Shown here in pieces: positions 10,035 through 19,125 of a DNA stretch of 64,000 nucleotides. The position numbers and the translations under genes were made by a program. The notes under the pieces were generated by a model. That model made no database searches, was not told the origin of the DNA, and worked only from the letters and a program-made list of their open reading frames with translations. The stretch lies in NCBI GenBank assembly GCA_016706255.1, contig JADJJZ010000006.1, positions 310,001 through 374,000 on the forward strand. The letters are read 5' to 3'. How positions within the stretch are numbered: position 1 is the stretch's first letter; every line of letters begins with the position of its first letter. This DNA is from Bacteroidota bacterium (GTDB lineage Bacteria > Bacteroidota > Bacteroidia > Chitinophagales > BACL12).

Positions 10035-10639
10035 AAATTTAACAGGATTGAGTGTGACTGAATATCGTTTATTGTATCTATATCTGAAAGCGTTTCGAGC
10101 TCAAATAACTTACCGTTTCTGCCGGAAATATCATTTTTTGTTTCTGTAAATAATGTTGCTGTGCTCCAGTTTTTATTTTCTAAAACCCAGCGATTCCATT
10201 TTTTCATACCAATTAAATAATAACCGCCATCGGTAGCCGGGCCTAATACAAAATCGTTTTGATTATTTAATGCTTCAAAGGCCTGTTCAATATGATTTGC
10301 GGTTAAATCATAACAATCGGCGCCAATCATTACTACGTCTTTATATTCATTTTTAAACGGAATGGAAAAAGCATAATCCATTCTAACACCTAAGTCGCCA
10401 CTGCATTGTGTATATTTTTTATAAATAACATTATCAAACTGATCGTTGCGTTCAACGGTGTCGGAATAAAAAATAAATTTATCGGCGGAGCAATTTTTAG
10501 TGATATTGTGGGTGTGATTTAAAAGCTCCTGATACACCAATAATGCTTTCTGTTCCCCAATATCCGCGGCAAGCCTGGTTTTTACTTTACCGGCTATCGG
10601 ATTTTTGAGCATAATAACAAGCGCTTTTTTATTTTCCAT
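10031..10639 (-). CDS. TIGR04282/DUF2064 family arsenosugar biosynthesis glycosyltransferase
   Basis: 202 residues. The N-terminal motif KNPIAGKVKTRLAADIGEQKA resembles the nucleotide-binding start of GT-A/MobA-like enzymes, IGADCYDL carries the acidic metal site, and GPATDGGYYLIGMKKWN is the family signature. Members accompany ArsM and ArsS and are thought to help build the sugar part of arsenosugars; the biochemical step is not proven. The stop overlaps the start of the phosphate-type permease by 4 bp, and arsS lies 39 bp upstream, so the genes are probably co-transcribed. This copy has the complete N-terminal motif, unlike the one at 12235-12939. Confidence 0.88.
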   Translation of the reverse strand: MENKKALVIMLKNPIAGKVKTRLAADIGEQKALLVYQELLNHTHNITKNCSADKFIFYSDTVERNDQFDNVIYKKYTQCSGDLGVRMDYAFSIPFKNEYKDVVMIGADCYDLTANHIEQAFEALNNQNDFVLGPATDGGYYLIGMKKWNRWVLENKNWSTATLFTETKNDISGRNGKLFELETLSDIDTINDIQSHSILLNL

Positions 10640-10678
10640 TTTTATGATTGAAGAAGTTTATCAATGTTGAAACGTTTA

Positions 10679-11737
10679 TTAAGCAACACTTCCGCCGCAA
10701 CTGCTTCCGCTTCCTGCTGTGCAACCGAAACAATGTTGATTTAAAACGATTTCACGAGTATTTAATGCGTTTAAATCCCAATTGGTTATATGATTTGGCG
10801 CACCGTGGTTTACTTTTAAACCAAGCATTTGATTAAAATCGCAATCATATAAATTACCATCCCAGCCAATTGAAATTGTATTGCGACACATTACATTTTG
10901 TGCAGCAACAGGATTAAATGCTTCAATTAATTTTTGCATATACTCCTCATAATTTCCGCTTTCAATCAGGTAATCTAAAAATCTGGAAATTGGCATATTG
11001 GTAATGGCAAATAAACTGTTGAATTCAATATTGAAATTCCGTTTGAGTTCTTTTTTAAATTGTTGCTCCAAACTGTTTTGAGAGCCGGGTAAAAATGCGC
11101 CATTTGGATTGTAAACTAAATTTAAAATTAATCCACTGCCGGGCATGCCGTAACCAACTGCGTTCAACATTTGTAATGCTTTGATACTATCTTCAAACAC
11201 ACCATCACCACGTTGAGCATCAGTTCTCGACTTATTGTAAAATGGGAGTGAAGAAACAACTTCAATTTTGTGTTCAGCAAAAAACTGTGGCAAATCGTGA
11301 TATTTTTTATTTGCCAAAATAATGGTCAGGTTACAACGTACAATTGTTTTTCTGCCCAGCTTCGTAATTTCCTCAACAAACCATCTGAAATCAGGATTCA
11401 TTTCAGGTGCACCACCGGTCAAATCTACCGTGGGTATTGAGGTTGAGGCCAATGCATCTAAACATTGCTGCATGGTTGCTCTTGTCATTATTTCCTTGCG
11501 GTCAGGACCTGCATCCACGTGGCAGTGGCCGCAGGTTTGATTACACATATAACCTAAATTCACCTGAAATATTTCAGTGTTTGTAGGTTTTAATGGAAAT
11601 AATCCGATGCCATTTAATTTATCATCGAATCGTTCAAAATCAACGGTTGTTACTTCATGCGTTTCCAATACTTTTAACTGATAATCGTTATCAGCTAATT
11701 TGTGATGCATGGCATGTAATGATTTTTTAGAAGCCAT
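10679..11737 (-). CDS. arsS: Arsenosugar biosynthesis radical SAM protein ArsS
   Basis: 352 residues. The radical SAM cluster motif is CNQTCGHCHVDAGPDRKE (CxxxCxxC with His between the last two Cys) near residue 69, followed by the DLTGGAPEMNP glycine-rich SAM site. The C-terminus has further cysteines (CRN, DCDFN, CFGCTAG, SSCGG) for an auxiliary cluster. ArsS is believed to join a 5'-deoxyadenosyl-derived group to methylated arsenic on the way to arsenosugars. Some relatives end in selenocysteine, but here the residues after SSCGG are SVA and the stop is TAA, so this is a cysteine form. A terminator-like hairpin stands between the upstream gene and this one. Confidence 0.93.
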   Translation of the reverse strand: MASKKSLHAMHHKLADNDYQLKVLETHEVTTVDFERFDDKLNGIGLFPLKPTNTEIFQVNLGYMCNQTCGHCHVDAGPDRKEIMTRATMQQCLDALASTSIPTVDLTGGAPEMNPDFRWFVEEITKLGRKTIVRCNLTIILANKKYHDLPQFFAEHKIEVVSSLPFYNKSRTDAQRGDGVFEDSIKALQMLNAVGYGMPGSGLILNLVYNPNGAFLPGSQNSLEQQFKKELKRNFNIEFNSLFAITNMPISRFLDYLIESGNYEEYMQKLIEAFNPVAAQNVMCRNTISIGWDGNLYDCDFNQMLGLKVNHGAPNHITNWDLNALNTREIVLNQHCFGCTAGSGSSCGGSVA

Positions 11738-11767
11738 TATATTTTACTTTTCTTAAGTATAATTTTT

Positions 11768-11799
11768 AAAAAAATGTGCCAACCTGAAATTGGCACATT
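11768..11799 (-). terminator. Intrinsic terminator between the peroxidase-like gene and arsS
   Basis: A perfect 10-bp stem (11790-11799 with 11773-11782) and 7-nt loop are followed on the minus strand by a T run. It starts 5 bp after the stop of the peroxidase-like gene and 31 bp before arsS, so it should end or attenuate transcription inside the cluster. Confidence 0.85.
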
Positions 11800-11803
11800 A
11801 TAA

Positions 11804-12142
11804 TTACATCGATAAATCTTTAAATTTATTCATCATTTGAGTTCCGTGAACTAATGATGCACCACCGCGAATTGCTGCAGCCACATGAATAGCCTCCATC
11901 ATTTGTTCTTCATCGCATCCTTTCGCCATTGTGTCTTGAGTGTATGCATCGATACAATAAGGACATTGAATCGCATGAGCAACTGCTAATGCAATTAAAC
12001 TTTTTTCGCGTTCTGTTAATGCACCTTCTGCAAATACTTTTCCGTAATAGTCAAAAAATGCTTTTCCTAATTCTGCATCCCAATCTGAAATTGAGCCAAA
12101 TTTTTTAAGGTCTTTCGGGTCGTAATAAGTAGTTCTTTCCAT
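11804..12142 (-). CDS. Arsenosugar biosynthesis-associated peroxidase-like protein (carboxymuconolactone decarboxylase/AhpD fold)
   Basis: 112 residues, the usual size of a single-domain AhpD-like protein. The redox motif CPYCIDAYT (CxxC followed by D) near residues 58-66 is intact, preceded by SLIALAVAHAIQ and followed by MMEAIHVAAAIRGGASLVHG. This family co-occurs with ArsM/ArsS; a thiol-dependent peroxidase or a redox role towards arsenic intermediates is plausible but not proven. The next gene is arsS, yet a strong terminator separates them, so this gene may be expressed at a different level from the rest of the cluster. Confidence 0.88.
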   Translation of the reverse strand: MERTTYYDPKDLKKFGSISDWDAELGKAFFDYYGKVFAEGALTEREKSLIALAVAHAIQCPYCIDAYTQDTMAKGCDEEQMMEAIHVAAAIRGGASLVHGTQMMNKFKDLSM

Positions 12143-12234
12143 TGTTGTTTGTTATTAAGCAATTAAATAAATAAAAAGTAGTATGCACACCACCTGCGAT
12201 GCAAGTGCTGTGAAATAAAAAAATTACCGGAAAA

Positions 12235-12939
12235 TTAAACTGCCGGTGGCGCCCGTAATGAAGTGTATATACGATGATTTTTTAGGGATAGATTTTGGCG
12301 TATTAATTTGAAATTAAGGCCAATAGACGCCAGTATACTGCGAATGAGCACGCGCAACTGATATGGGATATTATAGTTGTGTAAAAGCGGATAAAATTCT
12401 CCGCTATAGTCGATATCAGTTTTTTCTTCACCAACCAGAAAATTTATCCGATTTTCGGTTAGATAACGCTGCATCATCCTGTTCACATTTGCTGTTTCCC
12501 AGGGCAAATTGGCAAATTGTTGTGGCAGGAAGGCATTTTTATGTAACCCAATCAAGTACAAACCCCCATCTGAAGCAGGTCCGAGAATGGCATTATTGTC
12601 GGATAATTGCGCGGCAGCCTGCAAAAGGTCATTTTGACTAAGTGTTGGACAATCGTTTCCAATGGCAATAACCTGATGGTAACCCAAATTAAAAATCTGA
12701 CTAAAAGCATCACTCAATCGTTCGCCAAATGTGTTACCATGTTGTTGCGATGAGTTGATCACAAAACAGGGTAAACCGGTAGCACGTGCAGTTTTTTCTG
12801 CATGGCTGATTAAATGGGAAGCGATGATACTGTTGGAACGCAGGCTGTGTACATCAGAAAAATCCTTTACCAGCGCTTCCTCCTTCGGAGTGCGGGTAAA
12901 TAGCAATAAAGCAGTAGATTTTGCCTGAGCCTGAACCAT
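12235..12939 (-). CDS. Second TIGR04282/DUF2064-like glycosyltransferase
   Basis: 234 residues. The family signatures IGNDCPTLSQNDLL and GPASDGGLYLIGLHKNAF are clear, but the N-terminal motif (KxPxAGKVKTRL in the copy at 10031) has become TRTPKEEALVKDF, losing the glycine and basic residues. A C-terminal extension of about 45 residues (RVLIRSILASIG onwards) is absent from the other copy. It is therefore a diverged paralogue that may have changed activity. It lies 92 bp upstream of the peroxidase-like gene on the same strand and probably belongs to the arsenosugar set. Confidence 0.8.
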   Translation of the reverse strand: MVQAQAKSTALLLFTRTPKEEALVKDFSDVHSLRSNSIIASHLISHAEKTARATGLPCFVINSSQQHGNTFGERLSDAFSQIFNLGYHQVIAIGNDCPTLSQNDLLQAAAQLSDNNAILGPASDGGLYLIGLHKNAFLPQQFANLPWETANVNRMMQRYLTENRINFLVGEEKTDIDYSGEFYPLLHNYNIPYQLRVLIRSILASIGLNFKLIRQNLSLKNHRIYTSLRAPPAV

Positions 12940-13052
12940 ACGTTTTGAACGTTAAATGCCTGATTTGGTTCGGCTAAAATAGAAAACTATTGGTAAATGA
13001 AAACATTTTAACAATAGTTTAAGGAATTCAAAAGTTTTTAGCAGCCAAGAAA

Positions 13053-13394
13053 TTATGCCGGATTCAGGTCGACATATTGTTTGATTTTATCCATCCTGAT
13101 TGCCAAATGCGAGGTATGATAAACACATTTACCTTCTTTTATAATCAAAATTTGCGGAGATTCGTGATGTACATGAAAATGTGCAGCAACTTTATTGGAT
13201 AAACTGCGATGTGCCAAAAGGTCTAAATAATGAAAATCCATTCCTTCCGGAACTTCGGCTTCTTCCAGCATTGTTTTAACATGAAAACTTGTTCCGCAAC
13301 TGGTGCTGTGTTTATATATAGCCTGTGGCGTTTCAAATGAATTTTCAATAAGCTGATCTAATTCCGTTTCTGATGTTAATTCAATCCAATCCAT
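13053..13394 (-). CDS. ytxJ: Bacillithiol system redox-active protein YtxJ-like (DUF2847)
   Basis: 113 residues with a thioredoxin-like fold. The motif YKHSTSCGTSFHVK (27-40) holds a single active-site cysteine, as in monothiol bacilliredoxin-like YtxJ proteins (KHSxxCxxS). The C-terminal SPQILIIKEGKCVYHTSH fits the fold's last strands. The family is linked to removal of bacillithiol from proteins, which suggests that the organism uses bacillithiol as its low-molecular-weight thiol. It is 41 bp downstream of the alkylation-repair gene on the same strand and near the arsenic cluster, so a shared stress context is possible. Confidence 0.85.
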   Translation of the reverse strand: MDWIELTSETELDQLIENSFETPQAIYKHSTSCGTSFHVKTMLEEAEVPEGMDFHYLDLLAHRSLSNKVAAHFHVHHESPQILIIKEGKCVYHTSHLAIRMDKIKQYVDLNPA

Positions 13395-13434
13395 AATAGC
13401 TTTTCTTATAAAATGTATTTTTTTGCTAAAAAGT

Positions 13435-13992
13435 TCAATGTTTTTTTAAACTTGCTTCTAACCAAATTACTGCTTTTTTAATGTAATATTCTTTATCCCC
13501 TTTATGCTGATCTACCATTTCCTGAATGGTTTTATGTAAATGTGGTTGTTTGCAAAAATCTTCCAATAAAACCATCGATAATCTCCGTTGCCACATCAAT
13601 TTTGATTTGGATAAAGATTTTGACAAGTCGAAAATTGCTGCAGCTCTTATTTTATTAATTGCTTTTAAGCTTTGCATGCCCAGCGTGTCACATAATGCCC
13701 AATTGTCTATTTCCTCCGAATATTTTTTTACCAGTTGTATTGCTTTATCGGGATCCGTTTTAGCGACTTTATGCAATAATTTTGCGGCTAACATTCTTTC
13801 TTCGTAAGCACCTGCATCCCATAGTTGTTGAACCAGCTCAAAGCCGCCCTGCTTGGCAGTTTTGGCAATTTCATTTAAAACCGGCATGCGCACACCATAA
13901 ATACGTTTCGCACCCGGGGCAACTGTTTTCATTTTTTCCGCAAATTCAGGCTCTGCATTGTCTAATAAGGTTTGTTGAATATCACTCAGCAT
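13435..13992 (-). CDS. DNA alkylation repair protein (AlkD-like HEAT-repeat protein)
   Basis: About 185 residues from the ATG at 13990-13992, chosen over an upstream in-frame start because it leaves only an 11-bp overlap with the aminotransferase gene. All-helical HEAT-like repeats are visible, with RIYGVRMPVLNEIAKTAKQ, WDAGAYEERMLAAKLL, IDNWALCDTLGMQSLKAI and YYIKKAVIWLEA. AlkD-type glycosylases remove alkylated purines without base flipping; the W/D pair in EIDNWALCDTLG matches conserved positions of this family. The chain is shorter than the usual 220-240 residues, so it is a compact relative whose glycosylase activity is not certain. It is probably translated together with the aminotransferase gene. 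Confidence 0.8.
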   Translation of the reverse strand: MLSDIQQTLLDNAEPEFAEKMKTVAPGAKRIYGVRMPVLNEIAKTAKQGGFELVQQLWDAGAYEERMLAAKLLHKVAKTDPDKAIQLVKKYSEEIDNWALCDTLGMQSLKAINKIRAAAIFDLSKSLSKSKLMWQRRLSMVLLEDFCKQPHLHKTIQEMVDQHKGDKEYYIKKAVIWLEASLKKH

Positions 13993-14806
13993 AATGCAAA
14001 CAGTATTGTTCAAAACGTTTAATTAATTCAATTGTATTACTTCCGGGTTTACCATTACCAATTATTCGGTCTTCTATTTGTACGATTGGCATAATATTTC
14101 TCGTTGTGCTGGTAATAAATATTTCATCTGCAGCAAATAATTCACCTACCGAAATATCTTTTTCTATTACCATGGTAATTTCTTTGGCACACAACATAAC
14201 ATGATTGCGCGTTACACCTTTGAGCATATTTTTTTCGGGCGTGTAAATCAATCCGTTTTTTACAATAAAAATATTACATCGTGCACATTCCCGAACTGCA
14301 TCATTAAAATAAAACAACACATCTTCACTATTATTATTTTTCATTCTTGTTTGTGCTCTGAATGAACCTAAATAAAAAGTTGTTTTGTATTGCGGAAAGG
14401 GTTTATCATATTCTTCAAAAATGAGTGAAACACCCTCGCTGTACATTTCGGCAGGATATGGTTTCCATACATCCTGATAAATAGTAATTATTGGTTCAAG
14501 AATTTGATTATTAAATCGTGCGGTGATCAAAATTTTAAAATAGGCATCCTGTAACCCATTTTTCTGCTGCAATTCGAGTACAATGGAACGAATTTTTTCC
14601 ATTTCAACGGGATTGTTAAACTGTAACACTTCCTGCGAATGGTTTAAACGACTGAGGTGGTCGTTCAAAAAAGTGATTTTGCCATTTCTTACCCGGCAAT
14701 AATCAAACACCCCAAATCCCCGCTCAAAACCCAAGTCGTCGAGCCCGATGCGGATATCAGATTTTTGCAGAAATTGATTGTCGCGGAAAGCTAAACTGCT
14801 GTTCAT
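13982..14806 (-). CDS. Class IV aminotransferase (branched-chain aminotransferase / aminodeoxychorismate lyase family)
   Basis: 274 residues with the fold-type IV PLP-enzyme pattern: DLGFERGFGVFDYCRVRNG near residues 22-40, FLNDHLSRLNHS, FRAQTRMKNNNSEDVLFYF and the cofactor-phosphate region NMLKGVTRNHVM, then ITSTTRNIMPIVQI. The family covers branched-chain transaminases, D-amino acid transaminases and 4-amino-4-deoxychorismate lyase; the length and the neighbouring genes do not decide between them. It starts right after a perfect -7 promoter element and overlaps the next gene by 11 bp. Confidence 0.82.
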   Translation of the reverse strand: MNSSLAFRDNQFLQKSDIRIGLDDLGFERGFGVFDYCRVRNGKITFLNDHLSRLNHSQEVLQFNNPVEMEKIRSIVLELQQKNGLQDAYFKILITARFNNQILEPIITIYQDVWKPYPAEMYSEGVSLIFEEYDKPFPQYKTTFYLGSFRAQTRMKNNNSEDVLFYFNDAVRECARCNIFIVKNGLIYTPEKNMLKGVTRNHVMLCAKEITMVIEKDISVGELFAADEIFITSTTRNIMPIVQIEDRIIGNGKPGSNTIELIKRFEQYCLHYAE

Positions 14807-14810
14807 ACTA

Positions 14811-14818
14811 CAAAGCTA
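14811..14818 (-). promoter_or_regulatory. Candidate -7 element placed at the start codon of the aminotransferase gene
   Basis: The minus strand reads TAGCTTTG (perfect TAnnTTTG) only 4 nt before the ATG. Transcription would begin at or beside the start codon, implying a leaderless mRNA. Confidence 0.5.
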
Positions 14819-15014
14819 CTGGTTTAAAATGACTGATTTTTCTGAAAATTTGTGCTCAAAGTCGATTGAGCGGCTCTGTGTTTTCCATTCAATTCAGGCC
14901 GCCAAAATGGCATTTTTCGGGTGTAAACCGTATAATTCCCCTCAAAAACCCCGATATTTGCACTCCAAACCAAAGTGTAAAAAACTTTGTTAAACAGGCA
15001 AAGAACCGTAGAGA

Positions 15015-17756
15015 ATGGATCAGTTTTCGTATATCGCAAATGCAGAACCGGCTTATATTGAGTCGCTTTATAATAATTATAAGGTTAATCCTCAGGCAGT
15101 TGATGCTGAATGGAAGAAATTTTTTGAGGGATTTGATTTCGCTCAGATGAATTTTTCATCCAATGGCCATGCTGCTGCAACAGAGGGTAATGTTAACGGT
15201 CAGCAAATTGCTGATGAATTAAAAGTATACAATCTTATTTTGGCTTATCGTGAAAAAGGCCATTTGATTGCCATAACAAATCCTCTGAAACCCAGAAAAG
15301 ACCGGCATGCCAATTTATCACTTGCGCAACTTGGTTTTACTGAAGCAGATTTAAACAAAACATTTGCAACAGGCAGTATTTTGGGTTTAACCGGAGCATC
15401 ATTACAGTCAATAATTAATTTTCTTGAAGCAGCTTATTGCAAAAGTTTAGGTTTTGAATATGATTATATTATTGAGCCGGTTGAAAAACAATGGTTTCAG
15501 GATAAAATTGAAAAAAATGCTGTAGCTATTCAGTTTAATACTCAACAAAAACAACGTATTCTAAAAAAATTAAATGAAACCGTTGTATTTGAACAATTTT
15601 TGGATAAAAAATTTATCGGACAAAAACGATTTTCTTTAGAAGGTGGTGAGTCTACGATTGCAGGATTAGATGCAATAATAAATCGCGGTGCCGACCTGGG
15701 TATTGAAGAATTTGTTTTTGGGATGGCGCATCGCGGACGTTTAAATGTACTCGCAAATATTCTTGGAAAAACATACGAGCAAATATTTAACGAGTTTGAA
15801 GGAAATACTATTCCGGATACTACCATGGGTGACGGTGATGTAAAATATCATCTTGGATATTCATCACAAATTAAAACTACCGGCGATAAAATGGTGCATT
15901 TGAAACTCACGCCGAATCCTTCACATTTGGAAGCAGTAAATCCTGTAATGCAAGGTTTTGTTCGTGCAAAAACAGATGTTTTATATGCTGAAGATTGGGA
16001 TAAAGTATTGCCCATAACAATTCACGGTGATGCAGCAGTGGCTGGCCAGGGTGTTGTTTACGAAGTATTACAGATGAGTAACCTGAAAGGCTACCGCGTT
16101 GGAGGGACAATACATTTTGTGATAAATAATCAGATTGGATTTACTACCGATTTTGATGATGCACGCACTAGTAATTATTGCACCAGTTATGCTTCAACTG
16201 TTCAGGCGCCAGTGATTCACGTAAACGGCGACGATGCTGAAGCAGTAGTTTTTGCCAGCGAATTAGCTGTTGATTATCGTCAGGAATTTAATAAAGATAT
16301 TTTTGTTGACATGGTGTGTTATCGCAAACACGGACATAACGAAGGTGATGATCCAAAATACACACAACCAACATTATATAAGCTGATTGAAAATAAAAAA
16401 AATCCGCGTGAAATTTATGTTCAGAAATTATTGGCGAGCCACGATATTGATAAAGGACTTGCTGCTGATATGGAAAAAGATTTCTGGAATGAATTACAAC
16501 AACGTTTGGATCAGATAAAACAACAACCATTAACGTATCAATATCAAGCTCCCGAAGAAGCATGGCGCAAGCTGAAAAAAATTATTGATATACCGGTTGA
16601 TTTCGCCAATTTACCCGAAACAAAAATTCCTAAACAACATGTTCAACAAATGATTGACAACATGTTTAAGGTGCCGGAAGGATTTGTGAAGTTGAAAAAA
16701 ATTGAAAAATTATTTGAAACAAATAAAAAATTAATAGCGGAAAATAAAGTTGACTGGGCAATAGCAGAATTAATGGCTTATGGTTCAATTTTGTTGGATG
16801 GGAAAGATGTGCGTATGAGTGGTCAGGATGTTCGCCGAGGAACATTTAGTCACCGTCATGCAGTTTTACGTGAAGAAAATACAAATGAAGAATATATCCG
16901 GTTAAATCATCTTGCAGAAAAACAAGGAAAATTCAGGATTTATAATTCATTGTTAAGTGAATTTGGTGTATTGGGATTTGAATTCGGATATAGTTTAGCT
17001 TCACCTGATCATCTGGTTATTTGGGAAGCACAATTTGGCGATTTTAATAACGGTGCTCAAACAATAATCGACCAGTTTATTGCTGCAAGTGTAAGTAAAT
17101 GGCAACGTATGAGTGGTTTGGTAATGTTATTACCACATGGTTATGAAGGTCAGGGCCCTGAACATTCAAGCGCGCGACTGGAACGATTTTTACAGTTATG
17201 TGCAGAAGGCAATATGATTGTTGCCAATCTAACTACACCTGCAAATTTTTTCCATGCAATGCGTCGTCAGTTAGCATTTGATTTCAGACGACCGCTGGTA
17301 ATTATGAGTCCGAAAAGTTTATTGCGTCATCCTTTAGTACAATCAAATATTCTGGAATTATCGGAAGGTAAATTTCATGAATTAATTGGCGACAATTATG
17401 CTGAACAGGCGAAAGTAAAACGTATAATTTTGTGCAGCGGTAAAGTATATTTTGATTTATTGGAATATCAGCAAAAAAATAATCGTACTGATATTGCTTT
17501 ATTGCGACTGGAACAATTATATCCATTTCCAATGACACAATTAAATGCACAAATAGAAAAATATAAAGGTGCGGAACTCATGTGGGTTCAGGAAGAACCA
17601 CGTAATATGGGAGCGTGGTTTTATATCTGGAATTTATTAGGTACTAAAATAAATAAGAAAGTGAGCAGGAAATCGAGTGCATCGCCTGCAACAGGTTTTG
17701 CAAAAATTCATGCTAAAGAACAACAGGAAATAGTGGAACAGGCATTTGCCGATTAA
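15015..17756 (+). CDS. sucA: 2-oxoglutarate dehydrogenase E1 component
   Basis: 913 residues, full length. The N-terminal E2-binding segment (FSYIANAEPAYIESLYNNYK) is followed by thiamine-diphosphate motifs GMAHRGRLNVLANIL, NPSHLEAVNPVMQG, GDAAVAGQGVVYEVLQ and NNQIGFTTD, and the transketolase-like half with RRGTFSHRHAVLREE and PHGYEGQGPEHSSARLERFLQ. It decarboxylates 2-oxoglutarate and passes the succinyl group to the lipoyl arm of E2, a TCA-cycle step in the cytoplasm. The sucB gene follows after 25 bp, so the two are one operon; the E3 gene is elsewhere. A 7-of-8 match to the -7 consensus (GATATTTG) is seen at about 14952-14959. Confidence 0.96.
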   Translation: MDQFSYIANAEPAYIESLYNNYKVNPQAVDAEWKKFFEGFDFAQMNFSSNGHAAATEGNVNGQQIADELKVYNLILAYREKGHLIAITNPLKPRKDRHANLSLAQLGFTEADLNKTFATGSILGLTGASLQSIINFLEAAYCKSLGFEYDYIIEPVEKQWFQDKIEKNAVAIQFNTQQKQRILKKLNETVVFEQFLDKKFIGQKRFSLEGGESTIAGLDAIINRGADLGIEEFVFGMAHRGRLNVLANILGKTYEQIFNEFEGNTIPDTTMGDGDVKYHLGYSSQIKTTGDKMVHLKLTPNPSHLEAVNPVMQGFVRAKTDVLYAEDWDKVLPITIHGDAAVAGQGVVYEVLQMSNLKGYRVGGTIHFVINNQIGFTTDFDDARTSNYCTSYASTVQAPVIHVNGDDAEAVVFASELAVDYRQEFNKDIFVDMVCYRKHGHNEGDDPKYTQPTLYKLIENKKNPREIYVQKLLASHDIDKGLAADMEKDFWNELQQRLDQIKQQPLTYQYQAPEEAWRKLKKIIDIPVDFANLPETKIPKQHVQQMIDNMFKVPEGFVKLKKIEKLFETNKKLIAENKVDWAIAELMAYGSILLDGKDVRMSGQDVRRGTFSHRHAVLREENTNEEYIRLNHLAEKQGKFRIYNSLLSEFGVLGFEFGYSLASPDHLVIWEAQFGDFNNGAQTIIDQFIAASVSKWQRMSGLVMLLPHGYEGQGPEHSSARLERFLQLCAEGNMIVANLTTPANFFHAMRRQLAFDFRRPLVIMSPKSLLRHPLVQSNILELSEGKFHELIGDNYAEQAKVKRIILCSGKVYFDLLEYQQKNNRTDIALLRLEQLYPFPMTQLNAQIEKYKGAELMWVQEEPRNMGAWFYIWNLLGTKINKKVSRKSSASPATGFAKIHAKEQQEIVEQAFAD

Positions 17757-17781
17757 TTAATTTAAAGTAGACCTTAAATAT

Positions 17782-19047
17782 ATGATTATCGAATTAAAAG
17801 TGCCAACAATTGGCGAATCAATAAACGAAGTTACCTTGTCGAAATGGCTGGTGAAAGATGGTGATGTAGTTGCCCTTGACCAATCGTTGTGCGAATTTGA
17901 GAGTGATAAGGCAACATTAGAATTTCCAGCTGAACAATCAGGGAAAATAACGTTAAAGGTTGAAGAAGGCAAAGAATTAAAAATTGGAGATGTAATTGCA
18001 ACACTGGATACTTCCGTTGCAGTGGAAGCAGCACCGAAAACTTCTGATGCGCCAAAAGAAGAAAAACCTGTAGATAAGGCCGCAGAAAAAGAAACCGTTA
18101 CAACAGAAAAACCAGTTGCTCAATCTGAAGAAAAACCTGTTAATACAGCAGAAAAACATATAACCCCATTAGCTGAAAATATTGCTAAAGAAAATAAGGT
18201 TGATATTAATAAAGTACCGGGAACAGGTGCAGGTGGAAGAATTACGAAAGATGATGTTTTGCAATTTTTGCAACAGGGTGCCGGTGGAAAAGAAATTGTT
18301 GCTGCTTTAAAACGTGGTTCCAGAAATCAGCGGGAAGAAAAAGTGAGCAAGCTGCGTAAAACAATTGCCAAACGATTGGTTGGTGTTAAAAATGAAACCG
18401 CCATGCTCACCACATTTAATGAAGTGGATATGAGTGCCATTATGGCCATTCGTGAAAAATATAAAGCAACATTCGAAAAGAAACACGGTGTTGGTTTAGG
18501 ATTTATGAGCTTTTTTGTAAAAGCCTGTTGTAATGCACTACAACAATTTCCTGCAGTGAATGCCTACTTTAATGAAGATTCGGTTTTATACAATGATTTT
18601 TGTGATATTTCAATTGCTGTTTCAACACCAAAAGGATTAGTTGTTCCGGTTGTGCGTAATGCTGAAAGTATGAGCATGGCTGCAGTTGAATTAAAAATAA
18701 AAGAATTAGCCGTTAAAGGGCGCGATGGTGTTTTGAGTTTGGAAGAAATGCAGGGTGGAACATTTACGATCACAAATGGTGGTGTTTTTGGTTCGCTAAT
18801 GAGCACACCAATTATTAATGCACCACAAAGTGCAATTTTAGGTATGCATAAAATTCAAGATCGCCCGGTTGCACTAAATGGTCAAGTGGTAATAAGGCCA
18901 ATGATGTACCTCGCACTTAGTTATGATCACCGCATCATTGATGGTAAAGAATCGGTTAGTTTTTTAGTGAAGGTAAAAGAACAATTAGAAAAACCGGAGC
19001 AATTATTATTCGGCATGGATGTAACGGAATTATTATTGGAATTATAA
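17782..19047 (+). CDS. sucB: 2-oxoglutarate dehydrogenase E2 component (dihydrolipoyllysine succinyltransferase)
   Basis: 421 residues. The lipoyl domain carries the lipoylation site ESDKATLE (K43). A Pro/Glu/Lys-rich linker (about 78-130) leads to a peripheral-subunit-binding domain (ITPLAENIAKENKVDINK to ITKDDVLQFL), then the catalytic acyltransferase domain with the active-site motif DHRIIDGKE near the C-terminus. It transfers succinyl from the lipoyl arm to CoA. One lipoyl domain is normal for this enzyme. The gene follows sucA closely and is co-transcribed with it. Confidence 0.96.
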   Translation: MIIELKVPTIGESINEVTLSKWLVKDGDVVALDQSLCEFESDKATLEFPAEQSGKITLKVEEGKELKIGDVIATLDTSVAVEAAPKTSDAPKEEKPVDKAAEKETVTTEKPVAQSEEKPVNTAEKHITPLAENIAKENKVDINKVPGTGAGGRITKDDVLQFLQQGAGGKEIVAALKRGSRNQREEKVSKLRKTIAKRLVGVKNETAMLTTFNEVDMSAIMAIREKYKATFEKKHGVGLGFMSFFVKACCNALQQFPAVNAYFNEDSVLYNDFCDISIAVSTPKGLVVPVVRNAESMSMAAVELKIKELAVKGRDGVLSLEEMQGGTFTITNGGVFGSLMSTPIINAPQSAILGMHKIQDRPVALNGQVVIRPMMYLALSYDHRIIDGKESVSFLVKVKEQLEKPEQLLFGMDVTELLLEL

Positions 19048-19125
19048 TTTTATATCAATTAATAAGTATGCTGATTTATTAATTGGCAATGCTTGTATTT
19101 TTACAATTTGCAAATCAATTTTTTA

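Noticed and set aside
10679..10711. Possible selenocysteine at the ArsS C-terminus
   Set aside because: Some relatives end in GGU with a TGA codon. Here the codons after SSCGG are Ser-Val-Ala and the stop is TAA, so no selenocysteine is encoded.
14824..15150. Short overlapping frames in the sucA upstream region
   Set aside because: They cross the divergent promoter region in both directions, have no family features, and one runs into sucA out of frame.
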